This document shows, piece after piece, positions 1 through 8,556 of a stretch of DNA of 64,000 nt. The stretch is from NCBI GenBank assembly GCA_029287455.1, contig JARFRB010000092.1:1-64000 (forward strand), given 5' to 3'. The number at the start of each line of letters is the position of its first letter. Positions within the stretch are counted from its first letter, which is position 1. The notes under the pieces were generated by a model. It saw only the letters and a list, made by a program, of their open reading frames with translations. It made no database searches and was not told where the DNA came from. Made by a program: the position numbers and the translations under genes. The stretch is from Pelagibius litoralis (GTDB lineage: Bacteria; Pseudomonadota; Alphaproteobacteria; Kiloniellales; DSM-21159).

Positions 1-2
1 AC

Positions 3-1034
3 AACACGGCCGACCTTGGTGAATGGCCGGAGCTGTTGCCCCCGAGCGAGGAGACCAGCCACGACGTAGACTCCTGGGCCGCGTGGCCTGCTCTTGCTCC
101 CCTGCTGGACCGCCGCCTCGCTCTGGGCTGCGTGCGCCACGGCCATGGCGATTTGCACCTCGCCAACGTCGTTTTGTGGAAGGGGCGTCCGACGCCCTTC
201 GATTGCATCGAATTCGATTTGCGCTTCGCCGCTGGTGACGTGGCCTACGACTTGGCATTTCTGCTGATGGATCTGGATTCACGGGGCCTGCGGGGCTTCG
301 CCAACCTGGCCATGAGCCGTTTCTTCGGGCGGGCTGGCGGGGTGGAGATTTTGGCGGCCTTGCCCTTGATGCTGGCGCTGCGCGCGGCGATCCGGGCGAA
401 AGTCGCGGCACCGGCGATCGGCACTCAATCCTCGCCGGAGGAGGCCGAGAAGCTGCGGCGAAGCGCCCTGGCCTTCTTCGCGGCGGCGCGAGGCTATCTG
501 AAGCCGGTGCCGTCCCGCCTGATAGCGGTCGGCGGCTTGTCGGGCAGCGGAAAATCCACTCTTGGGCGCGCCTTGGCGCCTGGCCTGGGGCGGGCGCCGG
601 GCGCTCTGCACCTGCGCAGCGACGTTTTGCGCAAGCGCCTGTTCGCGGTCCCGCCCGAGACCCCGCTGCCGCCCGAAGCCTATCGGGCGGATGTCTCCGC
701 GCGGGTCTACGCCCTGATGGGGGAGGAGGCGGAGACAGCTCTAGCGGCCGGTCAAGCGGTGATCGTGGACGCGGTCTTCGCGCGAGAGGAGGAGCGCGAG
801 GCGGTCGCGAAGCTCGCCGCCCGCCAAGGTGTCGCATTCACCGGCTTCTGGCTCGACGCACCGGCGGAGGTGCTGAAGCGGCGTGCTGGTGAGAGAACTG
901 GAGATGCGTCCGATGCCACACCCCAGGTCGTGGAGCGGCAACTCGGCTACGAAACCGGAAACATCGACTGGATTCGCTTGGACTCATCCGCCGGCGCCGA
1001 GGAAGTGGCAAGACAGGCGGAAGAGCGGCTCTAG
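3..1034 (+). CDS. Bifunctional aminoglycoside-phosphotransferase-like / P-loop kinase protein (5' truncated by window edge)
   Basis: The reading frame is open to the left edge, so the true start lies outside; 343 residues are visible. The first part carries the APH/choline-kinase catalytic loop H-G-D-L-H-x-x-N (about nt 139-165) followed by an FDCIEFD segment that fits the metal-binding Asp region. The second part begins near nt 520 with a Walker A loop (GLSGSGKST) and resembles small zeta-toxin/gluconate-kinase-type P-loop kinases. This two-domain arrangement is known as an 'AAA family ATPase / aminoglycoside phosphotransferase' fusion of about 500 residues. The substrate is unknown, and antibiotic resistance should not be assumed. 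It ends convergently, 1 base before the DUF2189 gene. Confidence 0.8.
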   Translation, partial: NTADLGEWPELLPPSEETSHDVDSWAAWPALAPLLDRRLALGCVRHGHGDLHLANVVLWKGRPTPFDCIEFDLRFAAGDVAYDLAFLLMDLDSRGLRGFANLAMSRFFGRAGGVEILAALPLMLALRAAIRAKVAAPAIGTQSSPEEAEKLRRSALAFFAAARGYLKPVPSRLIAVGGLSGSGKSTLGRALAPGLGRAPGALHLRSDVLRKRLFAVPPETPLPPEAYRADVSARVYALMGEEAETALAAGQAVIVDAVFAREEEREAVAKLAARQGVAFTGFWLDAPAEVLKRRAGERTGDASDATPQVVERQLGYETGNIDWIRLDSSAGAEEVARQAEERL

Positions 1035-1035
1035 A

Positions 1036-1833
1036 TTACTCTTGCGGAGGGGCCGCCGGCGCCACCAGGTCCCGGTAGGCATGCCAGGTCGCGTGCCCTA
1101 TGAGCGGAAGCGTGATGATCAAGCCGAAATAGAAGGTCGCAAGGCCTGCCGCCGTGAACAAGGCGATCAAAGCCGCCCAGACGAGCATGGGCCAGAGGTT
1201 ATGGCGCACGGCCTCCACGCTGGTCGCGATGGCGAGGATGACATTGACCTCCCGGTCCATCAGCATCGGCACCGAGATTGCGCTGATCGCGAAGGCCAGA
1301 ACCGACAAGAACGCTCCCACGATGGTTCCCGTCAAGAGGAAGGGGATCGAACTGGCCGAGAAGAAAACATCGTTCACGAAGGTTTCCGGGTTCGGCGGGT
1401 TGTCGGCGAAGAACAGCATGAAGATCAAAAAGGCAAGCCGCATCCAGGCGATGAACAACAGCAGCAAGGCAACGCCCATCAGCGTTATTTGGCCGAAGTT
1501 CCGGGTCCAGGCCGTGAGCGCCAGCCGCATGCTGACCGGTTCGCCTTCTTCCAGCCGTCGGCTCGTCTCATAAAGGCCGACCGCCAGCACCGGGGCCAGC
1601 AGCAGGAAACCGCCGGTGAGGGGCAGCACCGCGTAAAACGACTCGAACGACCAGATCACCGCCAGCAAGACGAAGCCGCAGATCGTGAAGATGGCCGCGT
1701 AGCCGATGCCCACGCTGGGCGCGGCGCGCAAATCGCTCCAGCCCTTGGCGAGCCAGACCCAGGGCCGGTCCGCCTTGATGCGATTGATTTGGGGCAGGGG
1801 CTCGCTAAAGACCGGAACCGTCTCGTCGCTCAT
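1036..1833 (-). CDS. DUF2189 integral membrane protein
   Basis: 265 residues with about six hydrophobic segments. A cytosolic-looking N-terminus (with an INRIKADRPWVWLAKGW segment) is followed by alternating membrane helices and short loops. The pattern and length match the DUF2189 family (recognised by eye), which has no assigned biochemical function. The ATG at 1833 is chosen over the upstream alternative at 1872 because a GGGAG motif sits at the right distance and the family starts near this point. It is transcribed divergently from ccoN across an intergenic region that contains an FNR/FixK box. Shared oxygen control with the cbb3 oxidase is therefore plausible, but that is an inference. 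Confidence 0.75.
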   Translation of the reverse strand: MSDETVPVFSEPLPQINRIKADRPWVWLAKGWSDLRAAPSVGIGYAAIFTICGFVLLAVIWSFESFYAVLPLTGGFLLLAPVLAVGLYETSRRLEEGEPVSMRLALTAWTRNFGQITLMGVALLLLFIAWMRLAFLIFMLFFADNPPNPETFVNDVFFSASSIPFLLTGTIVGAFLSVLAFAISAISVPMLMDREVNVILAIATSVEAVRHNLWPMLVWAALIALFTAAGLATFYFGLIITLPLIGHATWHAYRDLVAPAAPPQE

Positions 1834-2133
1834 CGTCGCTTCTCCCGCCCTCTTCGTGGCTCTGCAAGCCAAGTTGCTCAGACAAGTTTGCCCACACGCG
1901 AACCTGGGCGCAAGCGACGCCCACTGTCCGAGACTCTATGTCTGGACCCTACGACGCTTCGCGGCATTGATTCAGATCAATGAGAGATTCCGCCAGTTCG
2001 GGCTTTCTGTGTGTCGAAGTTGGAGTCGATCGCGAAGCGCGGGGCGCCCGGCCGCGAGCCGAGGCCTTAGCGCTCGCTTCGAGTGAGGGTCGGCTACCGA
2101 TCGCGCGAGGGACCGCAAGGGAAGGGGGCTTTC
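1834..2133. other. Intergenic region between DUF2189 and ccoN
   Basis: These 300 bases separate two divergent genes. They hold a perfect FNR/FixK-type dyad at 1967-1980 and, at the right end, the purine-rich ribosome-binding stretch of ccoN (about 2117-2128). I see no convincing small gene or structured RNA. Any ccoN start upstream of 2134 (for example the GTG at 2083) would add 17 residues not expected in CcoN. Confidence 0.6.
1967..1980. promoter_or_regulatory. FNR/FixK (anaerobox) binding site
   Basis: The sequence TTGATTCAGATCAA is an exact match to the TTGAT-N4-ATCAA consensus of FNR, FnrL and FixK proteins. Its centre is about 160 bases before the ccoN ATG and about 140 bases before the DUF2189 start. 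FNR/FixK activation of ccoNOQP under low oxygen is established in many alphaproteobacteria. Here it is inferred from the exact motif and position. The transcription start was not mapped; a class II promoter would place it about 41 bases downstream, near 2015. Confidence 0.85.
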
Positions 2134-3624
2134 ATGGCCGAGAGTCTGGCGGCGGGACGGGTCGATACGTCCGAAAGCTACGTCGAGCACACGGTGCGCC
2201 TGCTCGTGATAGCGACCATGTTCTGGGGCGTGATCGGCTTCTTGATCGGCGTGATCATCGCCTTCCAGCTGGCCTTTCCCGTGTTGAACTTTGCCGAATG
2301 GGCCACCTTCGGCCGCTTGCGCCCGGTCCATACCTCCGGCGTGATCTTCGGATTCGGCGGCAATGCCTTGATCGCCACATCGTTCTACGTGGTGCAGCGC
2401 ACCTGCCGGGCCCGGCTGTTCATGGGCGAGGAGGGGGCTTTCTTCGTCTTCTTGGGCTATCAGCTTTTCCTGGTGATGGCGGCCTGGGGTTATATCAACG
2501 GCATCAGCCAGGGCCGCGAGTACGCCGAGCCCGAGTGGTACGTGGACCTCTGGCTCACCATCGTTTGGGTCGTCTACTTGCTGGTCTTCCTTGGCACTCT
2601 GATGAAGCGCAAGGAACCGCACATCTACGTGGCGAATTGGTTCTATCTAGCCTTCATCGTCACCGTCGCCATGCTGCACATCGTAAACAATCTGGCGGTG
2701 CCCGTTTCCTTCCTGGGCACGAAGAGCTATTCGCTCTTCTCCGGCGTGCAGGATGCCTTGACGCAGTGGTGGTACGGCCACAACGCGGTGGGATTCTTTC
2801 TGACCGCCGGCTTCCTCGGCATCATGTACTATTTCATTCCCAAGCAAGCCGAGCGGCCGGTCTATTCCTACCGCCTGTCGATCATCCATTTCTGGGCGCT
2901 GATCTTTCTCTACATCTGGGCTGGGCCGCACCATCTGCACTACACGGCACTGCCGGATTGGGCGCAGACCCTGGGCATGACCTTCTCAATCATGCTGTGG
3001 ATGCCCTCCTGGGGCGGCATGATCAACGGTATCATGACCCTGTCGGGCGCTTGGGACAAACTGCGGGTGGACCCGGTGCTGCGCTTCCTGGTGGTCTCGG
3101 TCGCCTTCTATGGCATGAGCACGTTCGAGGGGCCGGTGATGTCGATCAAGCCGGTCAACGCGCTCAGCCACTACACCGACTGGACAATCGGCCATGTCCA
3201 CTCCGGCGCGTTAGGCTGGGTGGCCTTCATCTCCTTTGGCGCGGTCTACTTCCTGGTGCCGAAGCTGTGGGGTGCCCGCCGCCTCTATTCCCTGAAGCTG
3301 GTCAGCTATCACTTCTGGATCTCCACCATCGGCATCGTGCTCTACATCACGGCCATGTGGATCAGCGGTGTCATGCAAGGTCTGATGTGGCGGTCCTACG
3401 ATCAGCTCGGCTTCCTGCAGTATTCCTTCGTCGAGACTGTCGAGGCGATGCATCCTTTCTACGTGATCCGCGCACTGGGCGGGGTCCTCTTCCTGCTCGG
3501 CTCGCTGATCATGGTCTACAACCTGGTACGCACGGCGCGGCACGAGACCCGGGCGGAAAAGATACCCGTCCTGCGCACGCGCGTGCCGGCGCGGCCCTCC
3601 ACGGCCGGGCAACCGGCGGAATAG
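2134..3624 (+). CDS. ccoN: Cytochrome c oxidase, cbb3-type, subunit I
   Basis: CcoN is the catalytic subunit of the high-affinity cbb3 terminal oxidase in the inner membrane. It carries haem b and the haem b3-CuB centre that reduces oxygen to water while pumping protons. The 496-residue product has about 12-14 membrane helices and the expected His motifs: [26 protein letters not shown] and [14 protein letters not shown] at 2134 follows the strong ribosome-binding stretch AAGGGAAGGGGG. It is the first gene of ccoNOQP; ccoO follows after 31 bases. The FNR/FixK box upstream suggests induction at low oxygen. Family, length and gene order all agree. Confidence 0.97.
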   Translation: MAESLAAGRVDTSESYVEHTVRLLVIATMFWGVIGFLIGVIIAFQLAFPVLNFAEWATFGRLRPVHTSGVIFGFGGNALIATSFYVVQRTCRARLFMGEEGAFFVFLGYQLFLVMAAWGYINGISQGREYAEPEWYVDLWLTIVWVVYLLVFLGTLMKRKEPHIYVANWFYLAFIVTVAMLHIVNNLAVPVSFLGTKSYSLFSGVQDALTQWWYGHNAVGFFLTAGFLGIMYYFIPKQAERPVYSYRLSIIHFWALIFLYIWAGPHHLHYTALPDWAQTLGMTFSIMLWMPSWGGMINGIMTLSGAWDKLRVDPVLRFLVVSVAFYGMSTFEGPVMSIKPVNALSHYTDWTIGHVHSGALGWVAFISFGAVYFLVPKLWGARRLYSLKLVSYHFWISTIGIVLYITAMWISGVMQGLMWRSYDQLGFLQYSFVETVEAMHPFYVIRALGGVLFLLGSLIMVYNLVRTARHETRAEKIPVLRTRVPARPSTAGQPAE

Positions 3625-3655
3625 GCGGAGATCGAGCTATGGACGGGAGCTGGCC

Positions 3656-4384
3656 ATGAACTGGAGTTGGCACGGCAGAATCGAGAAAAACAGCATCCTG
3701 ATGCTGGTTCTGGTGCTGATCACCGTCTCGATCGGCGGCTTGGTGGAGATCGTTCCGCTCTACACGATTGAGAGCACGATCGAGCGAGTAGAGGGTGTCA
3801 GGCCTTATTCTCCCTTGGAGCTGGCCGGCCGCAACATCTACATCCGCGAGGGCTGCTATACCTGCCACTCTCAGCAGATCCGGCCCTTCCGGGACGAGAT
3901 CGAGCGCTACGGCCATTACAGCCTGGCCGCTGAATCCATGTACGACCATCCCTTCCAATGGGGGTCGAAGCGAACGGGCCCCGACCTTGCGCGGGTCGGG
4001 GGCAAATACTCGAACGATTGGCACGTGGCCCACCTGGTCGAGCCCAAGGCCCTTGTGCCGGAGTCGATCATGCCGCCCTATCCGGCCTTGCTGGAGCGGA
4101 ACATCGGGAGCAACGACATGGTGGGCGATCTCTTGGCGAATCGTGCCGTCGGCGTTCCCTACACCGACGAGATGATCGAGAACGCCATGGCCGATCTGCG
4201 CGCCCAAGCCGACCCGGATGGTGACCACGAAGCGCTTCTGGCGCGCTACCCCAAGGCGGCGGTCGGCGATTTCGACGGTCAGCCGGGCCGGGTGACGGAG
4301 ATGGACGCGATGGTCGCCTATCTGCAGATCTTGGGGCGGATGGTGGATTTCGAGAAGGTCCAGCCCGCGGACTTGGTGCAATGA
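3656..4384 (+). CDS. ccoO: Cytochrome c oxidase, cbb3-type, subunit II (monohaem cytochrome c)
   Basis: CcoO is the membrane-anchored monohaem cytochrome c that passes electrons from CcoP to CcoN. The 242-residue protein has one N-terminal membrane helix (about residues 14-34), a single CYTCH haem site at 67-71 and a downstream ESIMPPYP segment with the likely Met ligand. The length is normal for the family. Start ATG at 3656 gives the standard [12 protein letters not shown]-type N-terminus. It lies between ccoN and ccoQ on the same strand. Confidence 0.97.
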   Translation: MNWSWHGRIEKNSILMLVLVLITVSIGGLVEIVPLYTIESTIERVEGVRPYSPLELAGRNIYIREGCYTCHSQQIRPFRDEIERYGHYSLAAESMYDHPFQWGSKRTGPDLARVGGKYSNDWHVAHLVEPKALVPESIMPPYPALLERNIGSNDMVGDLLANRAVGVPYTDEMIENAMADLRAQADPDGDHEALLARYPKAAVGDFDGQPGRVTEMDAMVAYLQILGRMVDFEKVQPADLVQ

Positions 4385-4417
4385 GACCGCGGTCGGGATG
4401 ATGCGGGGAAGCGGGTG

Positions 4418-4627
4418 ATGGGGGAAATCTTCGAGAACCTCCGGGCCCTCTGGGTCGTTTGGTTGATGTTGCTGTTTGTCGGCATCGTCGTTTGGGTCTA
4501 CTGGCCCAGCCGGCGGCGCCGGGCGGAAATGCAAGACCGCGCGAATATTCCTTTCCGCGACGAGCAGCCGCGGGCCGAGGCGGGGTCGGACGACACCGGT
4601 TCGGCGGGCGACAAGAAGGACAGCTAG
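4418..4627 (+). CDS. ccoQ: Cbb3-type oxidase small subunit CcoQ
   Basis: CcoQ is a short single-helix subunit that helps stabilise the cbb3 complex. This product has 69 residues: one membrane helix (about residues 10-28), then a basic RRRR cluster and an acidic, Ser/Gly-rich cytoplasmic tail. The position between ccoO and ccoP is diagnostic. GTG at 4415 directly abuts ATG at 4418; I take the ATG, with GGGGAAG upstream. The gene ends 2 bases before ccoP, so the two are probably translated together. Confidence 0.9.
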   Translation: MGEIFENLRALWVVWLMLLFVGIVVWVYWPSRRRRAEMQDRANIPFRDEQPRAEAGSDDTGSAGDKKDS

Positions 4628-4629
4628 AG

Positions 4630-5505
4630 ATGCCCACGAAGATCGAGAAGGACAGCGTCACCGGAACCGAGACCACCGGCCACGAGTGGGACGGCATCAA
4701 GGAACTCAACAATCCCCTGCCGAAATGGTGGCTCTATACCTTCTACGCGACGATTGTCTGGTCGATCATTTACTTTGTGCTGTATCCCTCGGTGCCGCTG
4801 GTCACGACCTACATGCGCGGGGCGCTCGATTGGAGCAGCCGGGTTGAATTGACGGAGAAGATGACAGAGGCGGCCGGGCGTCAGGCCGTGTTTCTGCATG
4901 GAATTCGCGATTCCAGCTTGGAAGAGATCCTCGCTGATCCGCAGCTTTTGAGTTTCGCCCGTACGGGCGGGGCAGCTGCCTTTGCCACTAACTGCGCCTC
5001 TTGCCATGGCGCGGGCGGCGCCGGGTTGAGCGGCGGCTATCCAGTTCTGGCCGATGACGACTGGCTGTGGGGTGGGGCGGCGGAGGATATCTACGCCACC
5101 TTGCTCCACGGCATCCGTTGGGACGAGAGCGAGGATACGCGGTTTAGCGAGATGCCCGCTTTCGGCGACGGCATTCTGGAGCGCGAGCAGGTCGCGCAGG
5201 TCGCCGATTATGTGCTGTCGCTTTCCGGCGTCGAGGGCGGAGATCCCGACAGCATCACGGCCGGCGAAACGGTCTACGTGGAAAACTGCGCGGCCTGTCA
5301 TGGCGACTCCGGCGAGGGGATCATGGAAGGCGGGGCGCCGCGCCTCAACGACCAGATCTGGCTCTATGGCGGGGAGCGCGATCAGGTGATCGCCCAGATC
5401 GGCCGGCCCAAGCATGGCGTCATGCCGGCCTGGCTCGGGCGCCTCGACGACAACACCATAAAGATGCTCACCGTTTACGTGCACAGTCTGGGTGGCGGCC
5501 AGTAG
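4630..5505 (+). CDS. ccoP: Cytochrome c oxidase, cbb3-type, subunit III (dihaem cytochrome c)
   Basis: CcoP receives electrons from soluble cytochrome c or the bc1 complex and hands them to CcoO. The 291-residue product has a cytoplasmic N-terminus with the typical DGIKELNNPLPKWW segment, one membrane helix (about 33-55) and two cytochrome c domains. The haem sites are CASCH at 122-126 and CAACH at 220-224; likely axial Met residues lie in SEMPAFG and GVMPAW. It is the last gene of the operon. No ccoG, ccoH, ccoI or ccoS follows; the next gene is a sugar dehydrogenase. Confidence 0.97.
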   Translation: MPTKIEKDSVTGTETTGHEWDGIKELNNPLPKWWLYTFYATIVWSIIYFVLYPSVPLVTTYMRGALDWSSRVELTEKMTEAAGRQAVFLHGIRDSSLEEILADPQLLSFARTGGAAAFATNCASCHGAGGAGLSGGYPVLADDDWLWGGAAEDIYATLLHGIRWDESEDTRFSEMPAFGDGILEREQVAQVADYVLSLSGVEGGDPDSITAGETVYVENCAACHGDSGEGIMEGGAPRLNDQIWLYGGERDQVIAQIGRPKHGVMPAWLGRLDDNTIKMLTVYVHSLGGGQ

Positions 5506-5616
5506 CGCCTCCCTTCCAACACCGGCACGAACCTACGGTTTTCCGGCTTCGCCGGCCTTGGCTCACCGCGCGTCAGCCCTACCTACAAAAGGGTTCGAAG
5601 CGCGCGGGAGAGCGAT

Positions 5617-6741
5617 ATGATCAGGGCTGGAATAATCATGCTGCTTGGTCTCTGGGCCTCTGCTTGCGCCGCCTCGGCGGATAGCTATTCCAGCGAGCAC
5701 TACGAGCTGCGGCTGGTTCCCGTGGCGGAAGGCTTGGACACCCCCTGGGGCCTGGCCTTTCTGCCGGACGGGGCGATGCTCGTCACCGAGCGCGACGGGC
5801 CGATCCGCGTCGTCGGGGCGGATGGCGTCATCGGCGAGCCCCTGGCCGGAACCCCCGAAGTTTATGATTCCGGGCAGGGCGGCATGCTCGACGTTGCGGT
5901 GGATCCGAACTTCGCGGAAACCGGCCTGATCTATTTCTCCTACTCCGAGCCAGGCGGCGACGGCGCCGGCACGGCCGTGGCGCGTGCCAACTTGGACCGG
6001 GCCGGAAACCGCGTCGAAGACCTGGAGGTCATCTTCCGGCAAGCGCCCAAGAGCTCCGGCGGGCGCCATTTCGGCTCGCGTCTGGCCTTCGCCCCGGATG
6101 GCAGCCTGTTCATCACGCTCGGCGATAGGGGGCAGCGGGACCGGGTTCAGGATTTCAGCATCAACCGGGGCCAGGTGATCCGCCTTTGGCCGGATGGGTC
6201 CATCCCCGAGGACAATCCCTTCGTCGGCGTGGAGGGGCACCGGCCCGAGGTTTGGTCCCACGGCCACCGCAATCCGCAAGGCGCGGCCATTCACCCCGAG
6301 ACCGGGGCGCTTTGGATCCACGAGCACGGCGCGCGCGGCGGGGACGAGATCAACAAGCCGGAAGCGGGCTTGAACTATGGCTGGCCGGTAATCTCCTACG
6401 GGCGACACTACTCGGGCGACCGGATCGGCGCCGGCACCGAGAAGGAGGGCCTGGAACAGCCCCTTTACTACTGGGATCCCTCAATCGCGCCTTCGGGGAT
6501 GGCCTTCTACAACGGCGACCGCTACGAGGCCTGGCAGGGCGATCTTTTCGTCGGCGCGCTGAAGTATCGCTTGCTCGCCCGCTTGGAGCTGGATGGCGAG
6601 CGCGTCGTCAAGGAAGAGCGGCTTCTCGAGCGGTTCGACGAGCGCATCCGCGACGTCCGCCAGGGGCCGGACGGCTTCCTCTATATCGTCACGGATTCCG
6701 GTGACGGCGGGGTCTACCGCCTGGAGGTCGTGGGGCCCTGA
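5617..6741 (+). CDS. PQQ-dependent aldose sugar dehydrogenase-like protein (exported)
   Basis: 374 residues with an N-terminal signal peptide (about 1-21, ending near ASADS) and a six-bladed beta-propeller of the soluble glucose/aldose dehydrogenase (YliI/sGDH) family. Diagnostic segments are LDTPWGLAFLPDG, the His-bearing SSGGRHFGSRLAF, SHGHRNPQGAA with the likely catalytic His, EHGARGGDEIN and LNYGWP. Members bind PQQ with calcium and oxidise aldoses in the periplasm, although PQQ dependence varies and the substrate here is unknown. ATG at 5617 follows a 111-base gap after ccoP. No PQQ biosynthesis genes are in the window. Confidence 0.88.
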   Translation: MIRAGIIMLLGLWASACAASADSYSSEHYELRLVPVAEGLDTPWGLAFLPDGAMLVTERDGPIRVVGADGVIGEPLAGTPEVYDSGQGGMLDVAVDPNFAETGLIYFSYSEPGGDGAGTAVARANLDRAGNRVEDLEVIFRQAPKSSGGRHFGSRLAFAPDGSLFITLGDRGQRDRVQDFSINRGQVIRLWPDGSIPEDNPFVGVEGHRPEVWSHGHRNPQGAAIHPETGALWIHEHGARGGDEINKPEAGLNYGWPVISYGRHYSGDRIGAGTEKEGLEQPLYYWDPSIAPSGMAFYNGDRYEAWQGDLFVGALKYRLLARLELDGERVVKEERLLERFDERIRDVRQGPDGFLYIVTDSGDGGVYRLEVVGP

Positions 6742-6797
6742 AGGCCTGAAAGCCCAGGGAGACTCGCGGGATAACGGGGTGTTCTTCTCTTCGTCTA

Positions 6798-7763
6798 TTA
6801 CTTCGTAAATCGTGCCGCCGCGGAGGCGAGCAGCCGCTCCGCCTCGGCGCTGATGTCGGACATGATAGTTTCCGCCGGCTCCACCGACCGGATGAGATCG
6901 ACAGCCTCTCCAGCGATCAGAACACGGGTCGATAGGTCGTCCGGATCGGAGGCGTCGTAGGCCGCCCTGGCATCCTCCGCCCGGGCCTTTAGGCCCTCGA
7001 TATTGTCGTGCCATTGATCCAGCACCGTGTTGCGCACAACACGCCCCGTGTAGTGCCATGGCCAATCCACCCCGCGCAGAACATCGAAGACCTTCGAGCG
7101 AACGGTGTTGTCGCCCCGGGCCTCGACGATCGCGGACTTTGCGATTTCGGATCCTTGTGCTTCCGTGCAGGCCCAGAAGCGCGTGCCCAGCATGACACCA
7201 TCGGCTCCGAGCATCAGCGCCGCCGCGAGCCCGCGCCCGTCGGCGATACCGCCCGCGGCAAGGACGATGGCGTCGCCGCCAGCCAAATCCCGAACCGCGG
7301 GAAGAAGGCTCATCAGGCCGCGATCCATGCCGTGTCCGCCGCCTTCTTGTCCCTGAGCCACGATGACGTCCACACTGGCTTTCAAGGCTTGCTCGGCGTG
7401 CGCAAGCCGCTGCACTTGCCAAATCGTAGGAATTCCGCGTTCTTGCGCCGCCGAGATCAGGTCCTCGGCGTCCCCGAAGGAGACCATGAAGGCTGCGGGA
7501 TCATGCGCCAGAGCCCGTTCGACCGCGGCGGGATTGCGCTGAGCGCTCCATGTTATGAAGCCCACGCCGACCCGTTGATTGCCCGCGGCTTGAAACGCCC
7601 GCTCCACCCAATCCGGATCGCCGTATCCGCCGCCGATTACGCCCAAGCCGCCGGCCGCGGACACAGCCGCGGCGAGTTCTCCCCCGGCGACTTTATCCAT
7701 TGGGGCCAACATGATCGGATGTCGAAGGTCGAATGTGCGAGTGAACGCCGTTTCGATCGTCAT
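6798..7763 (-). CDS. Nitronate monooxygenase (2-nitropropane dioxygenase family)
   Basis: An FMN TIM-barrel enzyme of 321 residues that would oxidise alkyl nitronates to carbonyl compounds and nitrite. Visible motifs are the N-terminal HPIMLAPMDKVAGGELAAAV, the AQGQEGGGHG loop with the candidate catalytic His and the FMN-phosphate loop AAGGIADGRGLAAALMLGADG followed by GTRF. ATG at 7763 has the strong ribosome-binding site AAGGAGGG. It overlaps the stop of the upstream DMT transporter gene by ATGA, so the two are translationally coupled. An upstream in-frame extension to 8339 is a shadow of the transporter and pseudogene region. Confidence 0.9.
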   Translation of the reverse strand: MTIETAFTRTFDLRHPIMLAPMDKVAGGELAAAVSAAGGLGVIGGGYGDPDWVERAFQAAGNQRVGVGFITWSAQRNPAAVERALAHDPAAFMVSFGDAEDLISAAQERGIPTIWQVQRLAHAEQALKASVDVIVAQGQEGGGHGMDRGLMSLLPAVRDLAGGDAIVLAAGGIADGRGLAAALMLGADGVMLGTRFWACTEAQGSEIAKSAIVEARGDNTVRSKVFDVLRGVDWPWHYTGRVVRNTVLDQWHDNIEGLKARAEDARAAYDASDPDDLSTRVLIAGEAVDLIRSVEPAETIMSDISAEAERLLASAAARFTK

Positions 7764-8215
7764 AATTTTCCCTCCTTCGTTGCGAGGAAAACCCCGAACA
7801 GAATGACCCCGATACCGATGAGCCGCGTGATATCGATAGGTCGCCGCGGCACGCCGAACCACCCGAAGTGATCCAGAGCCGCAGCCGCGATCATTTGGCC
7901 GAGAAGGATGAAGAACACCGCGTTGCCAATACCAAAGCGTGGAACCAGCCAGGTGATCGAGAGGACGTAGGCCGCGATGAAGACGCCTCCGAAATAGAAA
8001 ACGCTCAGCGGCGGCAAAGTGAGGTTGGGGGCATTGCCCGCCCGACCGACGAGGAAGGCCGCGAGGGCAATTGCCGAACCTAATAGAAAGAGGGTGAGAC
8101 CAGCCGCGGCGGGCGACCCCATTCGCGCCGCAAGTCCCGCGTTCAGGGTCGCGCCGATCGGAATACCAAGCCCAACGACAAGCGCGATAGTCGCATTCAG
8201 GAGTGACGAGCTCAT
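7760..8215 (-). CDS. Small DMT-family transporter (YdcZ/DUF606 type)
   Basis: 151 residues, almost entirely hydrophobic, with five predicted membrane helices. The GLGIPIGATLNAGLAARMGSP start and the LGQMIAAAALDHFGWFG segment fit the half-size drug/metabolite transporters known as DUF606/YdcZ, which work as dimers. ATG at 8215 is preceded by AAGGGA. It is coupled by ATGA to the nitronate monooxygenase downstream and follows the decayed oxidase-like gene at 8245-8481. Export of a nitro compound or of its product is a guess from context only. Confidence 0.8.
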   Translation of the reverse strand: MSSSLLNATIALVVGLGIPIGATLNAGLAARMGSPAAAGLTLFLLGSAIALAAFLVGRAGNAPNLTLPPLSVFYFGGVFIAAYVLSITWLVPRFGIGNAVFFILLGQMIAAAALDHFGWFGVPRRPIDITRLIGIGVILFGVFLATKEGKL

Positions 8216-8244
8216 TATTCTGTTCCCTTGCACGTAAAGCGCGC

Positions 8245-8481
8245 TCAAGCTTCGCGATGCTGAATGTACGACCGTCCGTCCGGGGAGGCGGTGCCGAGAA
8301 AGGTGGAGCGCCGTCACCTAAGGAATTGGGTGAGGTCATCCATGATCGTCACACCCCAGCGACCGCTTTCGGAGAGGTGCCGCTTGCGCTCGCGCGACCC
8401 CAGTTGCTCCTGCATGGATTTAACGGAGCGGGCGAATGCGAGGTCCGTTGTGAGGCCCGTGTGTGTTTCCGGCTCGATCAT
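8245..8481 (-). pseudogene. Remnant of a pyridoxamine 5'-phosphate oxidase-like flavoprotein gene
   Basis: Reading from ATG at 8481 on the minus strand gives 55 residues starting MIEPETHTGLTTDLAFARSV, then an in-frame TGA at 8316-8314. The same frame continues with 22 residues including STFLGTASPDGRSYIQHR before a second TGA at 8247-8245. The two pieces match in order the N-terminal part of flavin-binding PPOX-family proteins of about 200 residues, which read LAF-x-x-x-VK-x-x-Q-x-x-x-GSR ... FYLATAS-x-DGQPYIQHRGG. The last two thirds are missing; the DMT transporter starts 29 bases downstream. I infer a decayed gene that once headed the DMT-nitronate monooxygenase operon. Confidence 0.78.
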
Positions 8482-8556
8482 GTCCACATACTAGCCGGGA
8501 ATGTGATTCGAAAAAAATGATTGTTCCAGGAATTTATAATCTCTAATAATGATGAA

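Noticed and set aside
1980-3659. 559-codon open frame on the plus strand
   Set aside because: Alternate frame of ccoN; the CcoN motifs are in the other frame.
5536-5556. CCGGC-TTC-GCCGG hairpin after ccoP
   Set aside because: No T-run on either strand; GC-rich hairpins of this size are common by chance here.
8533-8550. A/T-rich weak dyad TTTAT...ATAAT near the LysR start
   Set aside because: Arms are only four bases; it would be coding if the TTG start at 8521 were used; too weak to call a LysR box.
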